Assembly: GCA_029532415.1 (NCBI GenBank)
Contig: JAQOTA010000027.1
Location: forward strand, 124,001-188,000
Reading direction: 5' to 3'
Length of the DNA: 64,000 bases
From: Marasmius tenuissimus
Taxonomy: Eukaryota; Basidiomycota; Agaricomycetes; Agaricales; Marasmiaceae
This document shows positions 22,488 to 33,683 of this stretch, piece after piece. The first letter of the stretch is position 1. Each line of letters starts with the position of its first letter. Under the pieces are notes generated by a model. It was not told the DNA's origin and made no database searches. It saw only the letters and a list, made by a program, of their open reading frames with translations. The translations under genes and the position numbers were made by a program.

Positions 22488-25400
22488 ATGACTTTCAGTC
22501 CAGAATCACAGCAATATTACTCCCCTCAACCAACCCAAAACCGTCTACAGCCTCAAGTCCAGACTTACAAGGCGCCAGTCCTGTGCGCCACCCATTTTGT
22601 TCTTACTTCTAACTTCTTTGATTGCTGATTAGCTCTCAAGATTTCAGACACCATCTGCAGCGCAGTCGACGCCTTGATATGGTGGTCATCTTCCACCACC
22701 CGCGGCTTCTCTTACGCTTCTGCCACCGTCAAACTTCTCAGCATCATATCCAGGACCTCATCTCCCACCCAACAACGCTGGTCGTGTAGCATCAAGCTCG
22801 TATGCTGGTGTTGGTGGTCATAAGTTGTCGTCCTTGCGCCTGTCTGATTTTTTTAAAAGCCATATTGACAGGTGATTCAACTCCATCAACTGTCTTCTGT
22901 TTTGAAGGAGACACAGGAGGCCCATTCAGGCGTCAAGAAGTGAGACTTCATCCTTACTTCTCTTCAATCATCACTCATTGTCTATCTTTTGTAGTCATCA
23001 CCTTCTATGTCTAGGAGCTCGACTCCTACTGCTGCGGTGTCTCTGAGTCTCAACCCGTTGGGTTATGCACAACATAACTCTACCCCGAGGTCCTCCGGGT
23101 TCAACTCATGCCAACTACCCGCCTTCAATTCACCCCAACCAGGGTCTTTTTCGCAACCCCCGAGGCCACCTTTTTCACAGACCCCGAGGCCACCTTCCTT
23201 GCAGTTGCCGGCCCCGGCGTCACAACCAACACAACCTTTCTTGCAGACGCCGAAACCGGCATCATCTTTCTTGCAGGCGCTGAAGCCAAAGCCAGTGTTT
23301 CCCGCCACAGTGGCTTGGGACGAGCCCATTGTCAATCATAACGTTGACGTGTGAAATCTTCGAAATAACATCCTTCCGCCATTGTCACTTCCACCTATCA
23401 ACAGCTCACCAACCCCTGCCGCTCGTCCTTTCCGATCACCTTCGATGAGCGTTCAAAGCTCATCGCAATCGCAGTCCTTCCACGACATGCACCACCAAGT
23501 ACATCCTCATGACGATGTTTCCCGTCCAACAACTTCGCTCTCCCACCATTCTCCACTATCTATTTCGCGTCCTTCATCATCTCAACGTACTTCCAATCCT
23601 TCTCTCTCAGTGTTGTGTCCATTGGCCCCATGTTCCCAGCCTCCAACATCTGTTGCAAGTCCTCCCTCTCGTCCTTCGCCATCCGTTACACGTCCATCAA
23701 CCCCTACTTCTCGTCCTCCTCCCTCAGCTCTCCGCCCTTCATCCTCCATCGCCAGCCTCATGAATCCATCCTCCTCTTCTCGAGATGAAGAGGGCTCCAA
23801 GGGTGAGAATCCCATATTGGGAGATGCCGAAAGCAATTGGGCGTTGGCTGAGCAGCCAAGCTCGGCAACGGCATCTAAGCCCTCACTCGGGGAGAGTGAA
23901 CGTGAGCTGAAGTCCAGGACAACAGACATGGCAATCGCCGACGCCTGTGCCGAACTTCTCGCCAAGCATGATCAGGAGTGGCTAGATTTGGCAACGAAGA
24001 AGGGCTGGCCAATAGAGAGGGTATGGAGAGTTCGAGAAATACGAGCCAGGGTCAACGGGATGAGGGATCCTACCCCATATCAAGCCGGGCTGTTTCATGT
24101 AACGAGAAAACTCAACACTGGTACGTATCTTAGTTGGCACCTTATCAAAGCTACTTTGCTAACCCCATCATTAGAACTCCCCGCAGGTCATAAGCTCAAG
24201 TTGCGAGATCTTCACCTCCGTCTGAAGGCCAACGAGAAGGTCATGAAGGAGGTGAAACTGGGTAAAGAGTCGTTGAAAGTTAAGAAGTGGATAAAGGCAG
24301 TCAAGGAGCACCGTGCATCAAAACTTGTTGGAACAAGGGGTTCAAGTAAGGGGATAAGGAAAGCAGGGACAAACGGCTACAAGAATCTCAAGAACGCGGT
24401 TCGTTATTGTTTCTATATCACAATATGATAGCCTGCTAACTGATTGTACGACTAGGCCGACAATCTCTCTGCAACCACAGGCGCCCTCACCTTCGGACTT
24501 GTATGCAGGTCAGAGTTCAGCACTCCAGTGAACTCAGGACTCTATGGCAACGGGAACATGGAGGGTTTTTTGCAGGAAACCTTCAAGGTGTCTGCCTTCG
24601 ACTTCCTTCTGTCTGCCGAGGCATACTCTTGCATGGCCCATGTCAATGGCAAGAGGCTGGATGGAGTGGATAGGTTGAAGGTGGCTATTGTTGGAATGAT
24701 CCTCAAGGGACTTCGTACGTCTTCTATCAAACTATCTGTTTCAAATTTGCTAACTCTTGAACAGGGATGTCGACTGGACGGCCCAAGCTACAGATGGAGT
24801 ACACGCATTACCGAGTCAAGCTTATGAAGAAATGGCACGTCAAGCTTTCCGGGTGGCCCAGCCACATCCCCTTCCTCAACGCACACGATCTGAAGGATGC
24901 CGAGGTCAGGGAACTATACGAGCTGCTGCGAAGCTCAACAGTTCGATGGGAGGTGATGAACAATATGGAGTACGAAAAGGAGATGGCAAAGCTCGACAAG
25001 GACATCAAGAACGGCAAGCTGGATGTTCCTACTCGGGCTCCACGTTCAGATAAGGGGAAGAAGCACAAGACTAGCAAGTCGAAGCAGACTTTGAACGACG
25101 ACAGCTCAGACCCCACCCCATCTACTTCCTCAGGCAAGACGAAGTCCAAGAAACCCGCTAAGTCCACCAACAAACGGAAGCGTGCTCGCAATGAGCAGGA
25201 CAATGGCAAGGGCCTCCGTAAACGTGCAAAGACCTCCAGCGACGACGAAGAACCAGTATACAAGAGTCGAGAGATCTTGACGGACACCGACACCGACGAC
25301 AGCGACAGCGATGGCGACAGCGACAGCGATAGCGACAGCGACAACGATGGCAACGGCAATGAGAAGGGTGGGGACAGTGCTGAAGAGGAAGTAGACCCTC

Positions 25401-25510
25401 TTGATGTGATTGCAGGGTTTGGTATGGAGGAGGAGGATGAGGATGAGGAGGATGAGCTCGGCGGCGGTAACAAGTCCGGAGACAACGACGACGACGGTGA
25501 AAGCTGGTAG
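22488..25510 (+). CDS. Large Ser/Pro-rich KDZ-1 cargo protein with conserved C-terminal module (frame interrupted)
   Basis: The best supported exons are 23007-24120, 24175-24398, 24456-24714 and 24765-25510, with small upstream exons from ATG 22488. The N-terminal third is low-complexity Pro/Ser/Gln. A helical segment follows (ACAELLAKHDQEWLDLATKK), then ADNLSATTGALTFGLV, FLQETFKVSAFDFLL and HVKLSGWPSHIPFLN with ELYELLRSSTVRWEVM. The tail is Lys-rich and then Asp/Ser/Glu-rich (25280-25500). The Y-G-V-K/GWP..I.F.NP..L..L...L..G...W pattern is shared with the KDZ-2 gene at 35640-37915 and recurs in mushroom hypothetical proteins. A TGA at 23352-23354 interrupts the otherwise continuous frame, and another in-frame TGA may lie at 22675. 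Both fit CGA to TGA changes. Confidence 0.6.
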
Positions 25511-25568
25511 TTGTATTATTCGTTGATTATGTACTACATACCGTATAATGGATGATGCTTTACTATTG

Positions 25569-25910
25569 TATCTGGGGGAGGGCAACCGTCGGGGGGGCGG
25601 GACAGTCGGGATAGCCGGCGGGAAGTCGGGACAGCGGGGACAGCGGGGACAGTCCGTATAAGGTAATGGGAAGTGTCGGGAAGGCGGCGCGTCGGAAGCC
25701 TTACCAAACATCCGGATAAGGTAATGGCAGGCGGCAAGCTCCCGCTCCCGTAGATACCGCCCTAGGGAGGAGAGGATATGCTACAAGTCCTAAGTCTTTA
25801 CCCAACTTTAAGCTCCTGGCCTGGAATATATGGCTATCTGCTTGTTGGGATTTGATATACGTATCGGATCAAGGGTCTTTAATATATCGTTTATTTGGTA
25901 GTATCAGGTG
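25569..25910 (-). repeat. Right TIR of KDZ-1
   Basis: Inverse of 14679-15020. It differs by one base that I could find (CCCTAGGG here, CCCCAGGG on the left). The next 8 bases, 25911-25918, are the right TSD copy, GAGTTCAC. Confidence 0.97.
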
Positions 25911-26150
25911 GAGTTCACGATAATACAGATCTCTGGTATTCTAACTTCGGACTGAGTTACAGGGACGCGAAATGCTTAACTACATTCTTTCTGCTGTATA
26001 TTACGGCTCGATCACTTTTGAACATCTGCGCAAGCTTGGGTCTGCTTTATTCGCTATAATTGAATCTCTCTTCTTTTCCCTCTCATTCTCTCCCAATCCT
26101 TGTTTGGCTTGGGATTCAACGTTCAACGGAGGGCCCTTCCCCTTGGACCA

Positions 26151-27677
26151 ATGCGGCCCACTTTGGATCTTTCATGTGTATATTTCGTTCTGTCCCTCCT
26201 TTTCATTTCGAATTCCCACGCGTTCGAGTTCAACGTCAGCTCCCCCACTGCATGCGACAACTTGACGGTCACTTGGACAGGTTCGTGACTCCTGTTCAGC
26301 CACCACTACTACCACCAGCCTCACCGATCCAATAGGTGGCATACCACCCTTTAGCTTGACTTTTGTTGTCGTACGTTCGTCTGTCGTGATGTTCAATGAA
26401 TTGTATATTAACCGGACCAATTCTCAGCTCAACGGGGGAAACCGCAATATATCTCTTTCAAACTCCAGTTTTGCAAACAATGAAGGCACATTCACGACCC
26501 AACTCAGACTCTACAAAAGCGATAGATTTCTGGTATCGATGTCGGATTCGACTGGGCCACTGAGCGGGGGAACGAGTTCTATTTTAACGGTGGGGGAATC
26601 TACTTCGGGGGGATTCTGTAGTGGTATCTCTCCAGTAGGTCAGTGAAGCCTAACAGGGATTTCCGGAATATCAGAAGAAGACTCCCTTTGTCCCTTTTCA
26701 GGTTTCTCTTTATCCTACGACAGGACCATTGCTCAGTGCCAGTGAGCATCATTTGCACACCAAGTCTCAGGAATACCTACTAATCCACTCACCGTCCCTC
26801 CGACAGACCGTACTCGTTCACAAGAGTGGACCTTTTTACTAAGAGTTATGTATCACCCCTGACCGTCTTTGTGAGGTTTTCAACACTTGCCTGGTATGCT
26901 CATACTAAACTCACCTCGACTTCGCTGCAGGGCTTTGTGCCAGGAGGAAACGAATCATTTGTTCTGTACCCGCCACCGTTTGACTCCTTCCGATGGAACG
27001 CACACCTGAAGGCTCAAACTTCCGTCATATTTTCGGCAATAGATTCTGAAGGCCGGATTGGGAGAACCGGTGACCTCCTCACCGTTCTGCCTACCAACGA
27101 CTCATCATGCCTATCCTCTCCTCCGCAATCCTCTTCACAATCTTTCTCCCCAATACTAACTCCTTCACAATTCCCGAGCTGGACGTCAAACAGGTCGAGA
27201 AAGGGACTCGGTCCTGGAGACATGGCTGGGACGATTATAGGCGTATTGGCTAGTGTGGGACTGTTCACGTTCATCGGGTGGTGGCTTGGAATCTGTCGGC
27301 GTCATCCTCACTTCAAGCGCACGGGAATAGACAAAAAAACTCGAAAATCATCACTCGAGTCCAATAATATTGACCTCTCGCAGTACGACTTTTCGCATAC
27401 GACACGGTCTTCCTATCCTCACGAGGTCACTGGTTCGAGACCACCATACCCAGAAACGTCGTACGATCCTACCACCCTTGCTACCACTGTTGTCCGTACG
27501 GAAGCTCAGGGTGTCTCAGATACTCCCCCGAGATCAGTCGTTCATCGCGATATCAATGAAGAAGCGGCACACCCAATCGAGTCGCCACCCGAATATTCAG
27601 AGTCAAGGCCACCGATACCAGGTTTCCCGGATGGTTCCCCCCACCACCAGCCCCTGAGTCGTGATGCTGGGATATAA
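26151..27677 (+). CDS. Signal-peptide, single-TM protein with PPxY tail, paralogue B
   Basis: Six exons (26151-26280, 26336-26370, 26428-26638, 26702-26741, 26807-26870, 26931-27677) give 408 residues. Exon sizes and phases match paralogue A at 12839. Shared landmarks are the leader YFVLSLLFISNSHAFEF, SSPTACDNLTVTWTG, FTTQL, SDSTGPLSGGTS, the span GTIIGVLASVGLFTFIGWW, and a tail with SPPEYSESRPPIPGF (PPxY). The extracellular cysteines are few and spaced differently from paralogue A around the exon 3/4 junction. The function is unknown: a cell-surface type I protein whose tail could recruit WW-domain ubiquitin ligases. The two copies were adjacent before KDZ-1 inserted between them. Confidence 0.8.
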
Positions 27678-28066
27678 ACGTCAATCTTTAAACCAGTCCT
27701 TTCCATCGGGTGCCGTACGACTATTCTCTCAATAATAATCCCGCATCGCCACACCGCCCCAAGGTGCTTACAAGGAGACGCACATCCTTTTGTGTGAAGT
27801 AGATGCTCTGGTCCTTTCCCGTCTCCTGGGCCCGGGATGACAATCGAGGATTGCAGTATAGTCTATCAATTCGTAATGATACAGATCTTTGGTCATCTAC
27901 CTTCTGAAGATGCGATACGTATATTCATTATACATTTGATACAGCAAATACAGATAACTAATACACGCGCATCAGGTCCCTTCTGAATCATGAATCATGA
28001 TGTTCCATTATGGAGAGCTCGTCGCGCTGTAGTGTCCTCGTTGTCCACGCTCCCTCTCCCGAGAGG
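27678..28066. other. Convergent intergenic spacer
   Basis: Lies between the 3' ends of paralogue B and the minus-strand F-box gene. It is AT-rich around 27880-27960 with no coding signal. Confidence 0.45.
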
Positions 28067-29587
28067 CTATGAGAGAACCAATTGCCCCACCATATCCTCA
28101 AGCTCTCGAAGACCGACCAAATCCGGAGGGGCACCCCCGAGTTTCAACGTCTCGAAGGAAGCTCCGTATTGTTTCCGAAGTCGCAGCGTTTCCGATAACT
28201 CCATCATGCAACCCTCTCCATCCAAACTCTGCCCGCAATCCAACTCAAAGGCACGAATACCAGGAAAAACGGCCACTTCCACATTAGAATCGCCTGATCT
28301 CCGTACAGTCCGTCCAAGTACCAATCTCGCGAACGTTGGGTCAACCCCTCGCATCGACATCCTCTGAATACCCCCAAGCGACCCAAAGCAATCCTGGATG
28401 ATGTCCGTATAGACTGGTTCCGGAGTCGAGGACGTGCATATGAAATGAAGTGTTCCAACCTGGGAGGGTGACAACGACTTAAGAAGTCGTCGCAGCATCG
28501 ATTCGGAGTGTTCGATATCGAGCTCAAATTTGATCGAGGGAGTTTCGGTGAGTGGGGAATCGGTGTAATAAACCGACACGCCGGTAACCCAAAAGTTCTG
28601 GTGAGACCATACCCTGTAGTCACCTTCGATCACGATAGAGGTCGAGGAGGATGGTGGGATGAGACGGGATAATGAGGTAAAATCGGCGTCGACAGGACGG
28701 GAGTGGGCGGGGGTGGCAAATTTCCCAACTACTTCAACACGAGTAGAAGTCGGGAATGTCCAATAATTGACGAAATGAACGCAATCCAGGTTGCCTTGGA
28801 GTCGTAGGGAACTGAGACGCGGGAGAGAAACGGGCGCATCAGTCTTGGAAGCAGGAGGAACTACATGTCCGGGAACGAAAGAAGTCGTGCCACGAAGGAT
28901 TTCTAACGAAAGAGCCTCGAGGTTCGTCACTCTTTGCGTGAGTGTGAGGAGTTCCTCTATCCCCGGTTTGAGGTTGTTACCCTCATCTGTGAATAACGAT
29001 AGATGGATCGATGTGAGATTCGCCAGCGCTGCGTGGGTGAAGTTGTAGCTCGAAAGGAGAAATCCCTTGATCACCAGTCTGTCGAGGCTGTGGGCATCAA
29101 GAATATGTTCGGGAAGGGCGAATTCAAAGGGAGTAGAGCCCGGGAACATGTACGGGAGAATGCATGCGAGGTGAATAGATCGTAGGGAAGGAACTGGAGC
29201 ATCAATCTTTAGCAAGGGATCAAAGCTGAACCCAGTTCGGGGACCGGCATACATTTCGAGTGCTGACACCCTCGAAACATGCTCAGTCAACGTTTCCGTT
29301 ACAGGACAATCCAAATTCTTCTCGTCGTCCCGCCATTTGATTATCAAGACGCGCAGAGGTACGTCCTTTGAACGCCTGAGCATCTCCATCGCCAGTACAG
29401 GTCGTTCGTAATCTGGGGCCGACCAGAGTAACGGATCATTTAGTGCAACGTTACGCCAATGGCGACAGACATGGCTGAATCGCCACCAAGGTGTTGTGCC
29501 CCTGTGCACCAGTCCTCCAGTGGGAGATAGGAACTGGAATATACCGGACAAAATCTCGACGGGCATGCGACATGTTGGACTCTTCAT
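28067..29587 (-). CDS. F-box protein with leucine-rich C-terminal region
   Basis: One long exon of 506 codons. Near the start lies an F-box-like module: CRMPVEILSGIFQFLSP, then WWRFSHVCRHWRNVALNDP with LLWSAP. F-boxes bind Skp1 in SCF ubiquitin ligases. The rest alternates short hydrophobic strands and helices (LPRLSSLRLQG, LHLSLFTDEG) as in the degenerate leucine-rich repeats of the expanded mushroom F-box families, which presumably select substrates. The frame continues upstream of the ATG at 29587 to an acceptor at 29652, and a donor at 29704 would add an N-terminal exon (29704 to about 29899) in phase. The start is therefore tentative. Confidence 0.85.
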   Translation of the reverse strand: MKSPTCRMPVEILSGIFQFLSPTGGLVHRGTTPWWRFSHVCRHWRNVALNDPLLWSAPDYERPVLAMEMLRRSKDVPLRVLIIKWRDDEKNLDCPVTETLTEHVSRVSALEMYAGPRTGFSFDPLLKIDAPVPSLRSIHLACILPYMFPGSTPFEFALPEHILDAHSLDRLVIKGFLLSSYNFTHAALANLTSIHLSLFTDEGNNLKPGIEELLTLTQRVTNLEALSLEILRGTTSFVPGHVVPPASKTDAPVSLPRLSSLRLQGNLDCVHFVNYWTFPTSTRVEVVGKFATPAHSRPVDADFTSLSRLIPPSSSTSIVIEGDYRVWSHQNFWVTGVSVYYTDSPLTETPSIKFELDIEHSESMLRRLLKSLSPSQVGTLHFICTSSTPEPVYTDIIQDCFGSLGGIQRMSMRGVDPTFARLVLGRTVRRSGDSNVEVAVFPGIRAFELDCGQSLDGEGCMMELSETLRLRKQYGASFETLKLGGAPPDLVGLRELEDMVGQLVLS

Positions 29588-29899
29588 GTTTTGGAGATAG
29601 TTTGATGAACAACCTGGCTCTGCACCGGGTCTCGGATAGAAATCAGTGGTAACTAGGGATTATAGATCAGTGAAAGACGTGCTAGATTCGTGTCAACACT
29701 CACCAGTACCGTGAGCAACAGTTCCACCCATCGTGAGGCCGAAAGTGGAATAGTGAGGACCATTCGGCGAGGGATGAAGAGGTTGAAGTATTTGAGAAAG
29801 CGTATTGCGGAATTCGCACGAGACGTCACCGCTGATAACTATAGACATTCCCGCACATCCTCGCGAGGACAAATCCCAACCAGTCAGCGGTATGAACAT

Positions 29900-30589
29900 T
29901 ATGAACGGCGGGTGACTCCTCGGCGATAGCGCATCAACAGGTATGACGGGAAGTTTGACATAGCCGAAAGGCTAGGGCGAGGCGCTGGCACAGCTGGGCG
30001 TAAACGTTATTTTTGCACGAAATATGCTAGGAAAATACGATGTTTCACAGTTGAGCACATATTCAGGCTGGAAATAGTCGAGATTGGATTAGATCCCGCA
30101 TATTTGGCAGCAAAATACCCACCGGAAAGCAAGGCGGCATACTTCTGCTTCTTATTCCGCATTGCAAAATAAGCTTTTGCCCCAGTGTGGGGAGCTGTGC
30201 ACGGAAAACTACCGCAAGTGGCTTGATTGAGATCTTCGGTCTCTGTACATGGTTAGGCGAAGTCTTTGAATAAGTAAATCTGAACGTACTAAAACAATTT
30301 AATGCATTCGAGCGATATCCTCGGACGACACTTTACCGTTAAGCACAAACACGACACGCTCTACCCACACGCGATCGCTTTCTCGTTCTAGTGAGTGTAC
30401 CAAGCGGCCCTGGGGCACTCACCCCCGTTCATCCCTGTCAGGTCGCCTGTCACTGGATGACATTCCGTTTTCCGAGACGCGAGCCAAAGCGTGCTGACTC
30501 TGTTTCCACATCCACAAGCACCAACGATACCACGATAGTAGATGCTGCCGGAGTACTCCAGGACTGATTTCAGGTGTCTTCAAGTGTCT
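29900..30589. other. Gene-poor spacer
   Basis: No supported gene. Short frames on both strands carry no recognisable motif, and no clear repeat ends were found. Confidence 0.4.
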
Positions 30590-30970
30590 TCAATATCGGA
30601 CAGCCCAGAGAATGGCATTCCATACTTGGCAAAGTGCGGGATGTGGATCGTTGTAGAGCTTGTAGACTGTAAAGTAGGCTTTGGGTCCTTCCCGAGTCGA
30701 AAAACATGGCTACGCTGACAGTAAGACCAGGTCCCTGGTTATGCAACCAAGGTGACTCACCAAGCTCGAGAATCTGCGACGCTCTATTTTTCTCTCTTAC
30801 CAACTCTTTCCCCCTGGTAGCTTCGTACATCTCGTTGTGAAGCATGCCATCTACGTCCCCCAGTATACCGGGGTGCCCGCGCTCTGTACGCAGTGCCTCG
30901 AGATCTGGGAACAACACGAACACCTTGCAGTCCAGATAACGGAGGATCCGGCAGTTACTAATCGTCTTCT
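30590..30970 (-). CDS. Unrecognised gene, two 3'-terminal exons
   Basis: Exons 30970-30761 and 30666-30590 join across a consensus GTGAGT...ACAG intron in phase, ending at TGA 30590. The peptide looks genuine rather than random: RILRYLDCKVFVLFPDLEA, then GHPGILGDVDGMLHNEMYE, REKNRASQILELVYKLYND, and PALCQVWNAILWAVRY at the end. Residues such as L.YLDCKV.V.FP resemble the beta-strand edge of nuclease-fold hypothetical proteins in mushrooms, but I cannot name a family. An acceptor at 30971 implies upstream exons, which I could not place. It may be a gene fragment. Confidence 0.45.
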
Positions 30971-31948
30971 CTACTGAAAAACGTCAAGAATCATTCTCCG
31001 TTCCCGAGGTCGTGCTATAGCTTGAGTGAGAATTCTGCATCCTGGGTGCGACAATGAGCGAAAGGCGCGTAAGGTCGTGGATGTTGCGGTTGAAAGAACA
31101 GAATTATGATTCGGAAATTCCCACGTCCACTCTCAAAGCTGGATCGTTCATGCTGTTTATCTTGGTTCACGATTTGCTATGAGGCATCATTCTGACAGGC
31201 CTACCCACTTGAAGGTTTCATAATGCAGTCTCTCCATTGTCTAACGGTGACAGACCCAAACGAACATCTACATGAAGGGAGTATGTCGAATTTGAGGATC
31301 TTCAGACTTCCAGTTGAAAGTTTTACGCTAACATACCACTCTCGCCTCCAGATTCAACGTCCAGAAATATCCCTGGAAGGCTCGCATCCGGTAAGATACG
31401 GGCCAAAATACTACTTGCTACCGTCTTGACCGATGGCGGAGACATGTCCTCTTGCTCTCAATGAATGACTCGCTCAACCACCCAATCTTCCGGTCATCTA
31501 CTATCTTCAGTCACAAAGGCAAAGCTAAAGCGGGTGGTTGGGCGGGTGGTAGGCCAAGCTCACAACCCGCATATGTACTGCGAGATCGAGTAGAGGGGTT
31601 CTCTGACGGGTGAGCTCCGTCATCAGCCTCAGAGTGGGTTGTGTTGAATGGTACCAAATCCATGACCCATGGAACAATCCTCTCGCGAACGTCAACCACT
31701 TTGCTAGATCCTTCTCAAAGCAAGGCTTATAGCGAGCCAGGGATTCGTGACCAGGAAGTGATTCATTAGGAAAGTGACAATGACAGGTTCTCCGGAGAAA
31801 GACAAGGTTGGAAGGCATCCATCCCAGAACTGAAGAAAGGCTGCTGAGAATCGAGATCCGCCAAAGTCAGCTTTATTGACTGTCAGTGAGAACGACTACA
31901 GTGCCGTCAAAAACAATTCATACACTCTAATCGAATACGTAGTCGTGT
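30971..31948. other. Gene-poor spacer, possible 5' part of the preceding minus-strand gene
   Basis: Contains only short frames (31223-31429, 31511-31818) with no conserved pattern. Upstream exons of the gene ending at 30590 would be expected here but none could be assigned. Confidence 0.35.
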
Positions 31949-33683
31949 CTAGGCTTGTGAGCGGATATCCCCGGACGAGCAAACTTCAACGTTCCCAACA
32001 GTCTCTCGTATGCGAGCAAGCCCGTTCTCCGATACTTCGCAATCAATCAAAACCAAACTCTTTGTGCCATATCTACTTCTCTTTCGCGCCGCGAGAGCAC
32101 ACACGAGCTGCTCCAAGAGATCGTGCGTCACCCATTCGTTTTCAGGTGCCGAGGGATTATACCGAGGGTGGGCGCGCCGTTTCTCGACCCAATCATGTAG
32201 CCAAAGTGTCCGAAGGCCGGGGAAGAGGATACTGACACTGGCAGTGGCAGGGGCATCCGCTGCTGATTGCTCGGGTCCTGATGAGATATCCCCTAAGGCC
32301 GGTACCATGTCAAGAGCAGGATCGCCCCCAATGATAGAAACCGTATGTAGGCCAGAGAGCGAGCCAAAGCTAACCGTAATGTGGTCCTTAAACTCGGGTT
32401 CCCAGTTTTGATGCTGGAGATGGAGAGTGCGGAGATGGGAGAGTAGCAGGCTGGTATATAGATCCTTCATAGAATCGGCGAGTTCCAGGGTAAACTCTGT
32501 AAAATTGACGGTCAAACGAGGAGTGTACGTTTCCCGAGAGAGGGCGACGTGGAAAGTGTGAAGAGTGAGTTCATCGGAATAGGCCAAGTCGCGCTCGCAT
32601 TCGCCGTTTTCAAGATAATCTAGCACCAACGACCTGACGGGTGGTGATAGAAGAAGCTGGGTGAGGCCGGAGCTGTTTGGATGGCGGAGGTCCGGAGGAA
32701 TCGATCGGGGTTGTTTGTCTATGTCCACGGTAATGGCAGAAGAGAAGGTGAAGTAGCCCAAGAAGTACAGGCAATCCACGTATCCTGCAAGGCGTAAGGA
32801 GCGAAGGCGCGGCAGAGCATGGGGTGGTGAAATTGGACTGGGAGGTGGGACGTGATAACTAGTTTCCTCCGGGTCAATGTCGACCCGGCATCTCCTATCG
32901 AGGCAGAGGGTCTCGAGACTCTGCGCCGCGTGAACGACCCTCAAAGTCTCGGGCAAGGAAGGGCGAGGTTGTGTGTCGTGATCACTGAACAGAGTCAGAT
33001 AAAGGTATGTCAAGTTTTCTGCCCGAAAGTTGTACTGGGATAGCACGGCCATGACGGTGAGTTTCCTGAGGCGAGGTAGTCCATTGATAAGACTATTGGT
33101 GATTGTGAAGGGTTGGAAAGGGCCTCGGCCAAAAGAGTGCTGGGATTCGGACTCTAGATGAAGGGAGTGCATTCGCGAGGCTGGTCCAGCGACGTGCGAT
33201 AGAACATCAGGTATTGAAACGCACAGCTTCAAGAACGCTGTGCGGCGGATATTCTGCATGAGGGTGTAGTCCAGGGCCTAGCTTCAGCATTCTCGCAAAA
33301 GACTCGTCACTACGACGTCCTTCATCTGCAACGAGGATGTTTAAATCTGTATCCCTTGACCTATCCAGCATACACCATGTGAGCCACTCGCTGTCGAAAG
33401 CCATGTTCGTCCATAGGGTTGGTGTGTTGAGTGCCACTTGCCGCCAATGACGACAAACTTGAGAAAACGAGTACCAGCGAACGTTTCCTGGATCATTGAT
33501 CCCTAGCCGCCTGATTTCGAGCTCTGGTACGAAGAAATGGAAGATGGTGGAGAGGATTTCAATAAGGATGCAACACGTTATATTCTGCGAATTTTGGTGG
33601 AATTCTGCTGTAAGATAACCAAAGTCAGAGATGTGACCCGTTGGTGGTATATCAAGAGTTCTAGGACCTTTAACATTACTCAT
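31949..33683 (-). pseudogene. F-box/leucine-rich protein gene with one-base frameshift
   Basis: The N-terminal frame (from ATG 33683) holds the F-box: CCILIEILSTIFHFFVPE, then YSFSQVCRHWRQVALNTP with TLWTNM. The frame then runs out near 33207. A second frame, open from 33259 to 31949, continues with QNIRRTAFLKLCVSIPDVL. It aligns with the unshifted paralogue at 47834-48611, where the same junction reads straight through. The shift maps to 33265-33277 beside a GGG run and equals one extra base. The C-terminal 430 codons keep the leucine-rich pattern (LRTLHLQHQNW, LRTLWLHDWVEK) without further stops. It is either a young pseudogene or a sequencing error. Confidence 0.75.

Larger units (their letters stand above)
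14679..25910. mobile_element. KDZ-1, complete 11.2 kb KDZ DNA transposon with TET/JBP cargo
   Basis: The element starts CACCTGATACTACC and ends with its inverse. The TIRs run for 342 bp (14679-15020 and 25569-25910) with one difference that I found. It is flanked by a perfect 8-bp TSD, GAGTTCAC, at 14671-14678 and 25911-25918. Inside are five genes: KDZ transposase (minus), TET/JBP dioxygenase (plus), a small basic protein (plus), a viroplasmin-like protein (minus) and a large Ser/Pro-rich hypothetical (plus). KDZ transposons and their linkage to fungal TET/JBP genes are established. The near-identical TIRs and perfect TSD point to a young insertion, between two tandem host paralogues. The transposase carries a premature TAA and one cargo gene an in-frame TGA, so present mobility is doubtful. 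Confidence 0.93.

Noticed and set aside
24808..25485. Long minus-strand frame with poly-Ser
   Set aside because: It is the antisense of the Asp/Ser/Glu-rich tail of the KDZ-1 cargo gene; codon repeats on one strand create the frame on the other.
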